NCBI RefSeq assembly: GCF_000724485.1
Contig: NZ_CP007739.1
Location: 604,843-668,842, forward strand
Reading direction: 5' to 3'
Origin: Bacillus methanolicus MGA3
GTDB taxonomy: Bacteria > Bacillota > Bacilli > Bacillales > Cytobacillaceae
DNA length: 64,000 bases
Position numbers and translations under genes: made by a program. The notes below the pieces were generated by a model, which saw only the letters and a list, made by a program, of their open reading frames with translations, made no database searches and was not told the origin of the DNA. Shown here piece after piece: positions 9,289 to 17,489 of this stretch; the stretch's first letter is position 1, and the number at the start of each line of letters is the position of its first letter.

Positions 9289-9310
9289 TACTACTGATAA
9301 TTCTATTAAA

Positions 9311-9372
9311 AGATATCCCGTGCTGACGGGAGAGGTTCATAGCACTAACCCTCTATAAAAAACTATGGCTTT
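9311..9372 (+). ncRNA. PreQ1 class I riboswitch
   Basis: AGAGGTTCATAGCACTAACC (9331-9350) followed by CTCTATAAAAAACTATGG reproduces the class I preQ1 aptamer: the P1 stem AGAGG/CCTCT, the C-rich loop and the A-rich tail that folds into the minor groove. A small hairpin CCCGTGCTGACGGG precedes it. Aptamer, then terminator, then queF is the standard arrangement: preQ1 binding should favour termination and shut off queF. Confidence 0.93.
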
Positions 9373-9382
9373 GATGAAAATC

Positions 9383-9412
9383 AACCATATCTTGAGGAGA
9401 TATGGTTTTTCT
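9383..9412 (+). terminator. Riboswitch expression-platform terminator
   Basis: AACCATATCT (9383-9392) pairs with AGATATGGTT (9398-9407), then TTTCTTTT. Confidence 0.9.
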
Positions 9413-9436
9413 TTTATTGAAAGTGCATTGTCTAAA

Positions 9437-9471
9437 CCTCTCCTTTATGACACGGACTCATAAAAGGGAGG
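9437..9471 (+). promoter_or_regulatory. Hairpin masking the queF ribosome-binding site
   Basis: CCTCTCCTTTATGA (9437-9450) is 12-of-14 complementary to TCATAAAAGGGAGG (9458-9471), which contains the queF Shine-Dalgarno. This suggests a second, translational layer of control after the riboswitch terminator. Confidence 0.5.
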
Positions 9472-9478
9472 CATTTTT

Positions 9479-9976
9479 ATGTCTGGAAGAAAAGAAGAAG
9501 AATTGAAAGATTTAACTTTGCTTGGGAATCAAGGGACTAAATATTTGTTCGAGTATACTCCGGAAGTTCTAGAAGCGTTTGATAATAAACATCCGAATCG
9601 TGATTATTTTGTAAAATTTAATTGTCCGGAGTTTACGAGCCTGTGCCCGAAAACTGGCCAGCCTGATTTTGCAACCATTTATATTAGTTATATTCCTGAT
9701 AAAAAAATGGTTGAAAGCAAATCTTTAAAACTATATTTGTTCAGTTTCCGGAACCATGGTGATTTCCATGAAGACTGTGTAAACATTATTATGAATGATT
9801 TGATTGACTTAATGGATCCGAAATATATAGAAGTGTGGGGCAAATTTACCCCAAGAGGCGGCATCTCCATTGACCCATACACAAACTACGGCAGACCGGG
9901 AACAAAATATGAAAAAATGGCAGAATATCGCCTGATGAACCACGATCTTTACCCGGAAAAAATTGATAATCGCTAA
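9479..9976 (+). CDS. queF: NADPH-dependent 7-cyano-7-deazaguanine reductase QueF
   Basis: 165 residues. Reduces preQ0 to preQ1 in queuosine biosynthesis. The catalytic cysteine lies in [16 protein letters not shown] (C56), with the proton-relay aspartate D63. The QueF motif [20 protein letters not shown] gives the NADPH and substrate contacts. Length is that of the short, unimodular type I QueF of Bacillus. It follows a preQ1 riboswitch, so enzyme and product feedback agree. queC, queD and queE are not in this window. Confidence 0.97.
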   Translation: MSGRKEEELKDLTLLGNQGTKYLFEYTPEVLEAFDNKHPNRDYFVKFNCPEFTSLCPKTGQPDFATIYISYIPDKKMVESKSLKLYLFSFRNHGDFHEDCVNIIMNDLIDLMDPKYIEVWGKFTPRGGISIDPYTNYGRPGTKYEKMAEYRLMNHDLYPEKIDNR

Positions 9977-9983
9977 AAGATGA

Positions 9984-10110
9984 AAAGAGGTTGACTCATA
10001 AGCAAAGGGCCAGACCCCTCCAATACAACAAATAGGCTAACACAAATAAAACAATTCTATATTATTGTTATTTGTGGAGGGGGTCAGAACCTCATAAGTC
10101 ATCCTCTTTT
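9984..10110. repeat. Long-hairpin element (GGGTCAGACCC family), copy 1
   Basis: Left arm AAAAGAGGTTGACTCATAAG then AGGGCCAGACCCCTCCA. Right arm TGGAGGGGGTCAGAACC then TCATAAGTCATCCTCTTTT. The arms are reverse complements with small bulges around an AT-rich loop. It fills the gap between the convergent queF and acylphosphatase genes and could act as their terminator. Confidence 0.8.
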
Positions 10111-10384
10111 AATATTTTATCGTAAATGAAGTAAAACCGCTGATTTCGTTCACTTCTTCTATTTCCATATGGCTTACTCTTGAAAAAGGGTTTCCTTCCT
10201 TGATGCTGGCCAGAAACAATGCTAAGTCATCCTTATTTCCTTCTGCGATGATTTCTACATTGCCGTTTGGTTGATTTCGCACCCATCCTGTTATACCATA
10301 CGTATTAGCCTTCATTTGTGTAAAATACCGAAAGCCCACTCCTTGAACTTTTCCCGAAACAATTATCCGTAATTGTTGCACCAT
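10109..10384 (-). CDS. acyP: Acylphosphatase
   Basis: 91 residues, the family's standard size. Hydrolyses the carboxyl-phosphate bond of acylphosphates. N-terminal signature VSGKVQGVGFRYF contains the phosphate-binding arginine R19; the second signature GWVRNQPNGNVEI contains catalytic N37. ATG preceded on this strand by TCGGAGGGAAATGTT. Likely cytosolic and monocistronic; equivalent to B. subtilis YflL. Confidence 0.95.
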   Translation of the reverse strand: MVQQLRIIVSGKVQGVGFRYFTQMKANTYGITGWVRNQPNGNVEIIAEGNKDDLALFLASIKEGNPFSRVSHMEIEEVNEISGFTSFTIKY

Positions 10385-10510
10385 AACATTTCCCTCCGAA
10401 TTTAAAAATACGGATATAAAAAAGTTAGAAAAGAGAGAGTAGCTATTATCGTCCCATAATTACAGGAAAGTTGCAATGACATTTGTCACACAGTAAAGGG
10501 CTTATTGAAA

Positions 10511-10545
10511 AAAAGATCATGCCAAAAAGAGTTGCATGATCTTTT
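10511..10545 (-). terminator. Terminator after the M29 aminopeptidase
   Basis: AAAAGATCATGC (10511-10522) pairs with GCATGATCTTTT (10534-10545). T-rich on the minus strand, where it ends the aminopeptidase gene. Confidence 0.85.
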
Positions 10546-10557
10546 CAAAGGTCTTAT

Positions 10558-11790
10558 TTAAAATGCCCAGTCGCCGCTCCTGAATACAGGCTCTGATTTT
10601 CCGTCAGCCGTTATTCCGTCAATATCCATTTCCGCTGAACCGATCATAAAATCAACGTGTGTTATGCTTTCATTTACACCATTAGCTTTTAATTTGTCTG
10701 ATGACAATGTTTTTCCGCCTTCTAGACAAAATGCGTATCCACTTCCGATTGCAAGGTGGTTAGAGGCGTTTTCATCAAACAGTGTATTATAGAATAATAT
10801 GTTTGATTGGGAGATCGGCGAGTTATGCGGAACAAGAGCAACTTCACCAAGGTAGTGGGAGCCTTCGTCCGTTTCGATAAGACGTTTTAATATTTCTTCT
10901 CCTTCCTCAGCTTTTACTTTGACAATTCTTCCGTTTTCAAAGGTAAGCGTAAAGTTATTGATAATGTTACCGCCGTAGCTCAAAGGTTTTGTGCTTGAAA
11001 CATAGCCATTAACTCCATCTCTGTGCGGAACAGTGAATACTTCTTCCGTTGGCATATTGGCCATAAAATTAATGCCTTTTTCATTTACGCTGCCTGCTCC
11101 TACCCAAAGATGTTTTTCCGGCAATTCGATTGTTAAATCCGTACCGGGTGCTTTGTAATGCAATTTTTTATACCGTTTGTTGTTTAAATATTGAACTTTT
11201 TCGTGAAGGGTTTCATTATGTTTTTTCCATGCGTCAACAGGGTTATCCAAATCAGTGCGTGTCGCTTTAAAAATAGCATCCCAAAGCTTTTGGACCCTTG
11301 TTTCCACAGGTTCATGAGGGAATACTTTTTCCGCCCATGCGGCTGATGAAGCAGCAATGACAGTCCAGCTGATTTTATCGGATAGGACATATTTGCGGTA
11401 GTTTGCGAGTGCTTTGCCTGCTGTCTTTTGAAAATTGGAAATGCGCTCTGGATCTACTCCTTTTAATAAATCAGGGCTGGAAGATACGATTGACATAAAG
11501 GCTGCACCATTTTCCGCTAATTCTTCGGTTTCCTTTGCCCGCCACTTAGGATATGTAAGAAAAGCTTCATCAGGAGCCAAATCATATTTGATTCTTGTGA
11601 CAATATCGTCGGACCAATTAACGACCACATTATCCGCACCCGTTTCGTAAGCTTTTTTGACAATGAGCCTTACTAATTGTGCAGCATCGATGGCAGCGTT
11701 AACTACGAGTGTCTGCCCTTTTTGAATATTGACGCCGACTTTGACTGCCAGTTCAGCGTATTTTTCTAATTTCGTTTGAAAATCATTCAT
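10558..11790 (-). CDS. ampS: M29-family metallo-aminopeptidase
   Basis: 410 residues, standard for the AmpS/AmpT/PepS family, which removes N-terminal residues using two divalent metals. Seen in order: N-terminal domain KYAELAVKVGVNIQKGQTLVV, central IELPEKHLWVGAG, metal-site region VFTVPHRDGVNGYVSSTKPL, and C-terminal THVDFMIGSAEMDIDGI, where the last metal ligands (H, D) lie. Start ATG with AGGAGAATAAAAAG upstream. Single gene. Confidence 0.93.
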   Translation of the reverse strand: MNDFQTKLEKYAELAVKVGVNIQKGQTLVVNAAIDAAQLVRLIVKKAYETGADNVVVNWSDDIVTRIKYDLAPDEAFLTYPKWRAKETEELAENGAAFMSIVSSSPDLLKGVDPERISNFQKTAGKALANYRKYVLSDKISWTVIAASSAAWAEKVFPHEPVETRVQKLWDAIFKATRTDLDNPVDAWKKHNETLHEKVQYLNNKRYKKLHYKAPGTDLTIELPEKHLWVGAGSVNEKGINFMANMPTEEVFTVPHRDGVNGYVSSTKPLSYGGNIINNFTLTFENGRIVKVKAEEGEEILKRLIETDEGSHYLGEVALVPHNSPISQSNILFYNTLFDENASNHLAIGSGYAFCLEGGKTLSSDKLKANGVNESITHVDFMIGSAEMDIDGITADGKSEPVFRSGDWAF

Positions 11791-11963
11791 CTTTTTATTC
11801 TCCTTTTCAGAATCTTATTTTTATTGTACTCGATTCTTGCCTGAAATAGAAACTGTGTGAAACTTGAATCAACAAAAATGTCAGCACCTCCAATAAATTG
11901 ATAAGAAAGAGGCCATTTCAGACTAAAAGCATGTTATCCTTATTTGGAAGGGAGAAAGATATT

Positions 11964-13313
11964 TTGAAGAAGGTTTTTTTGGTACTTTTAGGTTTAGCAA
12001 TTTTAACAGCTTGTTCAAATGAGAAAAAAAACAAAGAATATGAAATTCCAAAAGCTGAAATACAACAAACATTTACGAAGGAAGACTGGATCCGCGAAAG
12101 CGGAATTCAGGATGATATAGATACGACTGAAAAACCAATGTTTGAAGTGCTTCATTTGTCTGGGCGAAAATCGCCGGAAATATTAGCATCCTACACAAGA
12201 ATGGATAATCACATGCAAAAAGGTATTTTAATTGCAAAAAAATACAATGAGGAAAAAAACAAATGGGAAATCTTTTTTAAGGATGAAGTTCCAAATGCAG
12301 TCCGTTTTACTATAGCAGGACCGCTTACCATTGATCAAAAGGGTAAACGGGAAACAAGACTTGTTGTTGAATGCCAGCTGAAAGCAGGCTCAACAACACA
12401 AACAGCAGCCTGGTTGTACGGTTATGGACAACATTCATTCCAAAAGCTTCAAGAATTAAGAAGTGAATATGTTCAATCCGGAGAGGTGAACATTGAAGAT
12501 AATTTACTTGTATTTAAAGGTAAAGAACAACAAGAGACATTTCACTGGGAAAATGAAAATTTTAAAGGCAGTCCGCAATATTTAAATGCACGGAATCACT
12601 TAAAAGATAAAAGCGATGTTTTATTAGAATATGAGACTTCAGGCGGAACACTGCTTGTAAAAGGCGTATCAGATCATACGATAAGAGTAAAGCCAGGCGA
12701 TACAATTGGAATCAGGCAATCCGGGCTTGTCAAAGGAGATGTACAAATTCGCCAAGATTTAATGGAGGGTGATGTTGAAGGACAATATATTGTTACGGAA
12801 GGGGATCATAACCGTGAGATCATTTTTGACTACGGAAATGGAAAGCAAGTTGTAAAGATTACGATTCAACTGATAACCGAACTAGAAAAACAGGCCGCAG
12901 CATCCGTATATTTTGATCACTCTTTTGCAGATGAAATAAAAAAAGGGAGACTGAAAGGGGACCCATATCCAATCGGCACACCGGTTAAACTGATTAAAAA
13001 TGAGAACGGAGCACCTGATTTTGAGGAATTTAGGAACGGATCGCTTGTTTTTGGCTATAGTGAACATGCTTATGGCTATTTAGAATCAGAACAGCCAGTA
13101 ATTAATTTTATTAGCTACTTTCCAAAAAAAGAAAAGCTTTATATGAAGGATGCAGAAAAAATCATGGGGTTTCCTGATGCTGAGGGAATAAATGAAATGG
13201 ACGGCAATTATTTTCAAATGTATATGATTGCCGGAGGAAAAGAATTATGGCTCGAAGGAGCTTCTGCATCAAAAGACGACCCGATTGAGGAAATACGGCT
13301 GATTCAAAAATAA
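11964..13313 (+). CDS. Secreted lipoprotein of unknown function
   Basis: 449 residues from the TTG at 11964, chosen because GGAAGGGAGAAAG lies just upstream and because the product then begins with a compact signal peptide KKVFLVLLGLAILTAC, whose lipobox LTAC predicts lipidation of the cysteine. An upstream in-frame start at 11898 lacks a ribosome-binding site. The mature protein is hydrophilic and shows no motif I recognise. The C-terminal ENGAPDFEEFRNGSLVFGYS suggests an extracytoplasmic beta-rich fold. Flanked by its own terminator. Confidence 0.8.
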   Translation: MKKVFLVLLGLAILTACSNEKKNKEYEIPKAEIQQTFTKEDWIRESGIQDDIDTTEKPMFEVLHLSGRKSPEILASYTRMDNHMQKGILIAKKYNEEKNKWEIFFKDEVPNAVRFTIAGPLTIDQKGKRETRLVVECQLKAGSTTQTAAWLYGYGQHSFQKLQELRSEYVQSGEVNIEDNLLVFKGKEQQETFHWENENFKGSPQYLNARNHLKDKSDVLLEYETSGGTLLVKGVSDHTIRVKPGDTIGIRQSGLVKGDVQIRQDLMEGDVEGQYIVTEGDHNREIIFDYGNGKQVVKITIQLITELEKQAAASVYFDHSFADEIKKGRLKGDPYPIGTPVKLIKNENGAPDFEEFRNGSLVFGYSEHAYGYLESEQPVINFISYFPKKEKLYMKDAEKIMGFPDAEGINEMDGNYFQMYMIAGGKELWLEGASASKDDPIEEIRLIQK

Positions 13314-13347
13314 GAAATTGCTATGAATACTTATAAAGGCAAAAAAG

Positions 13348-13376
13348 AACCAAGCGAAAATTCGCCTGGTTTATTG
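13348..13376 (+). terminator. Terminator after lipoprotein gene
   Basis: AACCAAGCGAA pairs with TTCGCCTGGTT (one A-C mismatch) around AA, followed by TTATT. Confidence 0.7.
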
Positions 13377-13380
13377 AGTA

Positions 13381-13440
13381 AAGGCTCATAAACGAGAATG
13401 ACGGCTCATAAGTCAGATTACGAGCTCATAACCCAAAATC
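13381..13440. repeat. Three 20-bp degenerate tandem repeats
   Basis: Units AAGGCTCATAAACGAGAATG, ACGGCTCATAAGTCAGATTA and CGAGCTCATAACCCAAAATC lie exactly in 20-nt register; a fourth partial unit starts CGATTCATCA. The shared core is GGCTCATAA, also seen inside the long-hairpin elements at 9984 and 15688. Confidence 0.7.
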
Positions 13441-13451
13441 CGATTCATCAT

Positions 13452-15545
13452 TTATTCTTTGTCTTCCAATGCCTGTTTTAATAAATCTCCTAAACTTATG
13501 CCAAATGCCTCATTTTTTTGGCTGTATTTCTGAATCAACTGCCGTTCTTCCCGCTTTGTCACGGCTTTTTTCTTTTCTTCTGCTTTCTCGACGACATTGC
13601 ATGGGCGGCATTGGAAATAGACTCCGGCTTTGCCTTCGTGAATTTCCATCCGCTTTTTGCATTGTGGACAGCGACGTTTTGAAAGTTTCGGATCTTTATG
13701 TTTACGGAAGCGGCACTCCATATTCGAACATACTAAAATTCGTCCTTCTTTTGTCGTCCGTTCTTTTAAGAACGAACCGCATTCCGGACATTTTGAACCG
13801 GTCAGATTATGGGCTCGGTAGGAACGATCGCTTTTCTTAATTTCAGAAACAAGATGCTCTGTTTGTTTCCGTATATTATGCAGGAATGTTTTCGGGTTTC
13901 CTTTGCCGCGGGCTATCGCTTCAAGCTCCTTTTCCCAGCGGGCTGTCAACTCCGGAGATTTTAATTCTTCGTTAACAAGTTCAATCAGTTGTTTCCCTTT
14001 CTTTGTCGGATAAAACCTTCCATTTTGGCGTTCAACCACCTCTGTTTCGACAAGCCGTTCAATAATGTCTGCTCTGGTTGCCGGTGTGCCGAGGCCGAAC
14101 TTTTCCATCTGTGAAAGAATATCGGCTTCCGAATAGCGAAGCGGGGGATCGGTCAGCTTTTTCTTCATTTCCACATTTTTAACCTTAAAAGATTGGCTTA
14201 TTGTAAGGTCTCCGAGCTGTTGGTTGTCCAACTCATCGTTACTTTTGCCAAGAACTCTTTTAAACCCGGGATCGACAACAACGGTTTCACGGGCAGAAAG
14301 TATCTCTCCGTTAACGTCAAAAACCGCGTGGATGGTTTCATATTGGTATGAAGGATAAAACAGCGCCAAAAAGCGGCGGGCAATCAGATCATAAAGTTTT
14401 CGTTCATCTGCTGAAAGATCGCTTATATTCAAGCGTTCTTCCGTAGGGATAATGGCATGGTGATCTGTAACTTTTTCATTATTAAACACCCGTTTAGCGA
14501 TGACTCTGCCCTTGTTGGCAAGCAGCGAGCGAACTTCTTCTTTGTATCCTGATGACATTGCCTCAAGGCGGTCAAGCATAGTAGCTTCCATGTCCGTTGT
14601 TAAATAGCGGGAGTCTGTTCGAGGATAAGTCACAAGCTTATACTGCTCATACAGCCTTTGCAAAACAGACGATGTTTTCTTTGCTGAAAAGCCGAAACGT
14701 TTATTGGCATCCCGCTGAAGTTCCGTTAAGTCATAGGGAAGAGGCTGCTGTTCACTTTTTTTCTTGCGGTCAATCGAGACAACAACTGCTATATTGCCTT
14801 CAAGCTTTTTGTGAATTTTTTCAGCAGTCTCTTTTGAAAAAATCCGCTTTTCGCCGTTTCGTTCCCATGATGCAAAGAGAGAGCCGATCTGTGCTTTGAT
14901 TGTCCAATATTCTTTCGGAACAAATTTTTGGATTTCTTTTTCCCGGTCTATAATCATGGCAAGCGTAGGGGTTTGAACACGGCCTGCTGATAGCGGATCA
15001 TTATATTTGGTCGTAAGCGCTCTAGTTACGTTTAGCCCGATCAGCCAGTCGGCTTCCGCCCGGCAGACGGCAGATTCATATAACGCATCAAATTGTTTCC
15101 CCGGCTTTAAATGGTTGAAGCCGTCGCGGATCGCTTTGTCCGTCTGAGAAGAAATCCATAAGCGAAGGATCGGCTTTTTCCAATGAATTTTTTTTAGAAT
15201 CCAGCGGGCAACAAGTTCGCCTTCCCGCCCGGCATCGGTCGCGATAATGCAATCCTTAATGTCCGGTCGTTTTGCCAGGTTTTCAATTCCTCTGAACTGG
15301 TGGCTGGTTTGTTTGATTACTTTCAAGCCCATCTTATCAGGGATAATCGGCAAATCTTCAAGCCGCCATGTTTTATATTTTGTATCATAATGCTCCGGCA
15401 TTTTTAATTCGATTAAATGGCCGAGAGCCCATGTAACGATATATTTATTTCCTTCAAAGTAATGTTTATGCTGTTGTTTGCAGCCGAGTACCCGGGCAAT
15501 TTCACGGGCGACACTCGGTTTTTCAGCAAGAACGAGAGATTTCAT
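13452..15545 (-). CDS. topB: DNA topoisomerase III
   Basis: 697 residues. Type IA topoisomerase that relaxes and decatenates DNA through a 5'-phosphotyrosine. TOPRIM domain at the N terminus (KSLVLAEKPSVAREIARVL; acidic ATDAGREGELVA at 102-113). The catalytic tyrosine is Y307 in TYPRTDSRYL. The C terminus carries a four-cysteine zinc ribbon (CPECG through CSNMEC) and a second CPQCKK...CRPC, as in B. subtilis TopB (about 727 residues). ATG with GAGGAAGGAGAAACT upstream. Confidence 0.96.
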   Translation of the reverse strand: MKSLVLAEKPSVAREIARVLGCKQQHKHYFEGNKYIVTWALGHLIELKMPEHYDTKYKTWRLEDLPIIPDKMGLKVIKQTSHQFRGIENLAKRPDIKDCIIATDAGREGELVARWILKKIHWKKPILRLWISSQTDKAIRDGFNHLKPGKQFDALYESAVCRAEADWLIGLNVTRALTTKYNDPLSAGRVQTPTLAMIIDREKEIQKFVPKEYWTIKAQIGSLFASWERNGEKRIFSKETAEKIHKKLEGNIAVVVSIDRKKKSEQQPLPYDLTELQRDANKRFGFSAKKTSSVLQRLYEQYKLVTYPRTDSRYLTTDMEATMLDRLEAMSSGYKEEVRSLLANKGRVIAKRVFNNEKVTDHHAIIPTEERLNISDLSADERKLYDLIARRFLALFYPSYQYETIHAVFDVNGEILSARETVVVDPGFKRVLGKSNDELDNQQLGDLTISQSFKVKNVEMKKKLTDPPLRYSEADILSQMEKFGLGTPATRADIIERLVETEVVERQNGRFYPTKKGKQLIELVNEELKSPELTARWEKELEAIARGKGNPKTFLHNIRKQTEHLVSEIKKSDRSYRAHNLTGSKCPECGSFLKERTTKEGRILVCSNMECRFRKHKDPKLSKRRCPQCKKRMEIHEGKAGVYFQCRPCNVVEKAEEKKKAVTKREERQLIQKYSQKNEAFGISLGDLLKQALEDKE

Positions 15546-15687
15546 AGTTTCTCCTTCCTCTTAATAAAGGTTTGCTTTATAAGTATAACGAATATAGAGG
15601 GAATTTTACATTAAAAGAGAAATATATTCCTGTAAGGAAGGAAGGACCTCATGCCTGTTTTTTTCTCAAGAAAATAGTGAGGCAATC

Positions 15688-15815
15688 AAAAGGGGCTGGC
15701 TCATAAGCAATGGGCCAGACCCCACTAATGCATCATATAATTAAACACTAAAAAAACCATTTAAAATATTGCATTGCCGGAGGAAGTGTCAGACCCTTTA
15801 TGAGCCAGTCCCTTT
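15688..15815. repeat. Long-hairpin element (GGGTCAGACCC family), copy 2
   Basis: Left arm AAAGGGGCTGGCTCATAAGC then ATGGGCCAGACCCC. Right arm GTGTCAGACCC then TTTATGAGCCAGTCCCTTT. Arms pair over about 30 bp around an AT-rich centre. It ends 5 nt before the ybjQ pseudogene, on the host side of the prophage boundary. Confidence 0.8.
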
Positions 15816-15819
15816 ATCA

Positions 15820-16084
15820 TTAAGAGTGGTCCTTAACGAAAACAGATGTCCCAGTTGCAACACACATCATCATGCCGTCCCGGAGTGTTTCAAAAACGGA
15901 GATCGACTCTAACGACAGCATTAGCTCCCATCCGGCGCGCTTTTTCTTCCATTTCCTTGATGGCAACTTCACGTCCTTCTGCTAGCTTGTTCTCGTAAGC
16001 ACTGCTTCTTCCGCCAATGATGTCAGTAACACTTGCCAGAAAGTCACGGACTACGTTGGCTCCCATAATCGCTTCCCCGAGCAT
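15820..16084 (-). pseudogene. YbjQ/UPF0145-family gene, 5'-truncated and frameshifted
   Basis: The family's conserved core [13 protein letters not shown] and [19 protein letters not shown] is present, followed by [10 protein letters not shown]. The reading frame then hits TGA after RF. In the +1 frame the expected ending continues: ETLRDGMMMCVATGTSVFV, closing at 15820. One extra T in the run at about 15892-15896 explains the shift. The 5' third (before GEAIMG) is missing, replaced by the terminator of a phage serine recombinase. This was probably the host attachment gene of the neighbouring prophage. UPF0145 proteins form small pentamers of unclear function. Confidence 0.8.
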
Positions 16085-16085
16085 A

Positions 16086-16117
16086 TTAAAAAGCAGGTAT
16101 AGGGTTATATACCTGCT
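16086..16117 (-). terminator. Terminator of the recombinase remnant
   Basis: AGCAGGTATA (16092-16101) pairs with TATACCTGCT (16108-16117); read on the minus strand it is followed by TTTTTAA. It separates the recombinase tail from the truncated ybjQ. Confidence 0.8.
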
Positions 16118-16592
16118 ATTTTGCACTGACTATCCAAAACGGTTTAGAGTTGCCAGGACTTATTTTTGCGTTTTCATCGGCATCAATAATAATTTCTCTG
16201 AAAATTTCAGACAAGAGGATTTTTCGTTCTTCATCTGTAGATACTTCCCAAAGTCTCGGGAATTCCTCGACTAACATTTCAAGTTTTTCCTGAGTATAAG
16301 AAGAAGTGGGAGAGGAGTGTTCTTTAGAAAGATTAAATTTCAATTCTTTTTCTTTTTCCTGAAGAACATGCATTTTCTCGTTTAATTCATCAAAATCAAT
16401 CAAGTCATTTACAAACATCAATTTATATTTTTCCATTGTACGCTGCACATTTTTTAATTCCTGGGTCCATTCATCTCTTGATTGAGCTTCATCTTTTTGA
16501 ATGACGCTTTTTGGCTGAATCCATCCAAAAACTAGCTTGTGAAAAGACTTTAATACTTCATCTGCAATACGGCTTTCTTGAATGCTTGGCAT
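16116..16592 (-). pseudogene. C-terminal fragment of a large serine recombinase (phage integrase)
   Basis: 158 residues remain: a coiled-coil segment (DEWTQELKNVQRTMEKYKLM, DFDELNEKMHVLQEKEKEL) followed by LWEVSTDEERKILLSEIFREI, the usual end of large serine integrases, which are about 450-550 residues. The catalytic resolvase domain and zinc ribbon are gone. Its upstream edge (16592-16600) runs straight into the middle of a helicase-loader gene on the other strand, so the N-terminal half was deleted. Its position beside a split ybjQ gene suggests that this gene was its attB. Confidence 0.72.
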
Positions 16593-16600
16593 TTTGCATC

Positions 16601-17314
16601 GTCAAAATGGTTATTCCTTTCGGACCGTTGAAAGGAAAAGATGCCCAAGTAAAAAGAGGCTGTGATTGCGAGGCATTGAAAATCGTCAAAGAAGAGCAAC
16701 AGGAAGCGAAAAAAGCTAGGCTAAAGCGAATTTTTGAGGAGAATAGCTTTATCAATCCGTCTCTAAAAGAAGCGACTTTTGAAAACTTTGAGTCAAATGA
16801 ATTTAGACAAGCTTTACAAAAAGCAAAACGCTATGTTGAGGAATTTGACTTAAAGAATCCTAAGAATTTGTTTTTCCAAGGCTCATTTGGTACTGGTAAA
16901 AGTCACTTGTCAATGTCTATTGCGAAAGCTTTGACGGAAAAGGGGTACACAACAATATTCATTTCCACTCCTAAGCTGCTAACCAAAATACGGAATACAT
17001 ACAACAAAGAGAGTGGAATCAGCGAAGAACAAATAATAAACGCAATAGCGGATGCAGATTTAGTGGTTTTTGACGACATCGGAGCAGAAGGAGAAATATC
17101 GGGCTGGGGAATGCAGAAGCTGTTTGAAGTAATTGATCAACGTGCAGGAAAACACAACATTTACACCACAAATCTAAGCTCAATCGAGTTTGAAGCATCA
17201 AAGGATCTGTAACGGATATTCTCTCGAATGATGATGAATGCAGAGCCGATTATCATGAACGGAACGGATTTTAGAAAAAAACAATTTTTAAAAAAGGTGA
17301 AAGAGAATGTGTAA
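16601..17314 (+). pseudogene. Phage DnaC/DnaI-like helicase loader, truncated and interrupted
   Basis: AAA+ ATPase that loads the replicative helicase. Homology starts at about VKMVIPFGPLKGKDAQVKRG, lacking the N-terminal zinc-binding part, then Walker A GSFGTGKSH and Walker B LVVFDDIGAE. A TAA at 17210-17212 interrupts the frame after EASKDL; the same frame continues RIFSRMMMNAEPIIMNG to TAA at 17312. CAA to TAA (Gln) explains the break. An open frame reaches back to 16511, but its first 30 residues come from antisense of the recombinase. Non-functional unless readthrough occurs. Confidence 0.82.
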
Positions 17315-17483
17315 TCTTTGCGGCGGCACTCATGTAGTGCATGAGATTAATAGTTTTTCTATCGGCTTCACTACATGCCCGGAATGCGGACCTGAGCCGA
17401 AAGAACAATTCCGGGCCCGGATGGATGAGCTCCAAAGACGGATTGAGATCGTTGAAACACAGCTTGAGAGTAAGGGGGCGTAA
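17307..17483 (+). CDS. Small phage zinc-ribbon-like protein
   Basis: 58 residues, with CNLCGG at the N terminus and CPECGPEPKEQ in the middle (two CxxC pairs, a likely zinc site), then a charged helix RMDELQRRIEIVETQLES. The ATG overlaps the end of the helicase-loader frame, and AAAAAAGGTGAAAGAGA gives a ribosome-binding site. Small proteins of this kind are common between dnaC-like and regulator genes in Bacillus phages. Function unknown. Confidence 0.65.
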   Translation: MCNLCGGTHVVHEINSFSIGFTTCPECGPEPKEQFRARMDELQRRIEIVETQLESKGA

Positions 17484-17489
17484 TTAGCC

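Noticed and set aside
16511..16600. N-terminal extension of the helicase-loader frame
   Set aside because: These codons are antisense to the recombinase remnant; the open frame is a by-product of the deletion junction.
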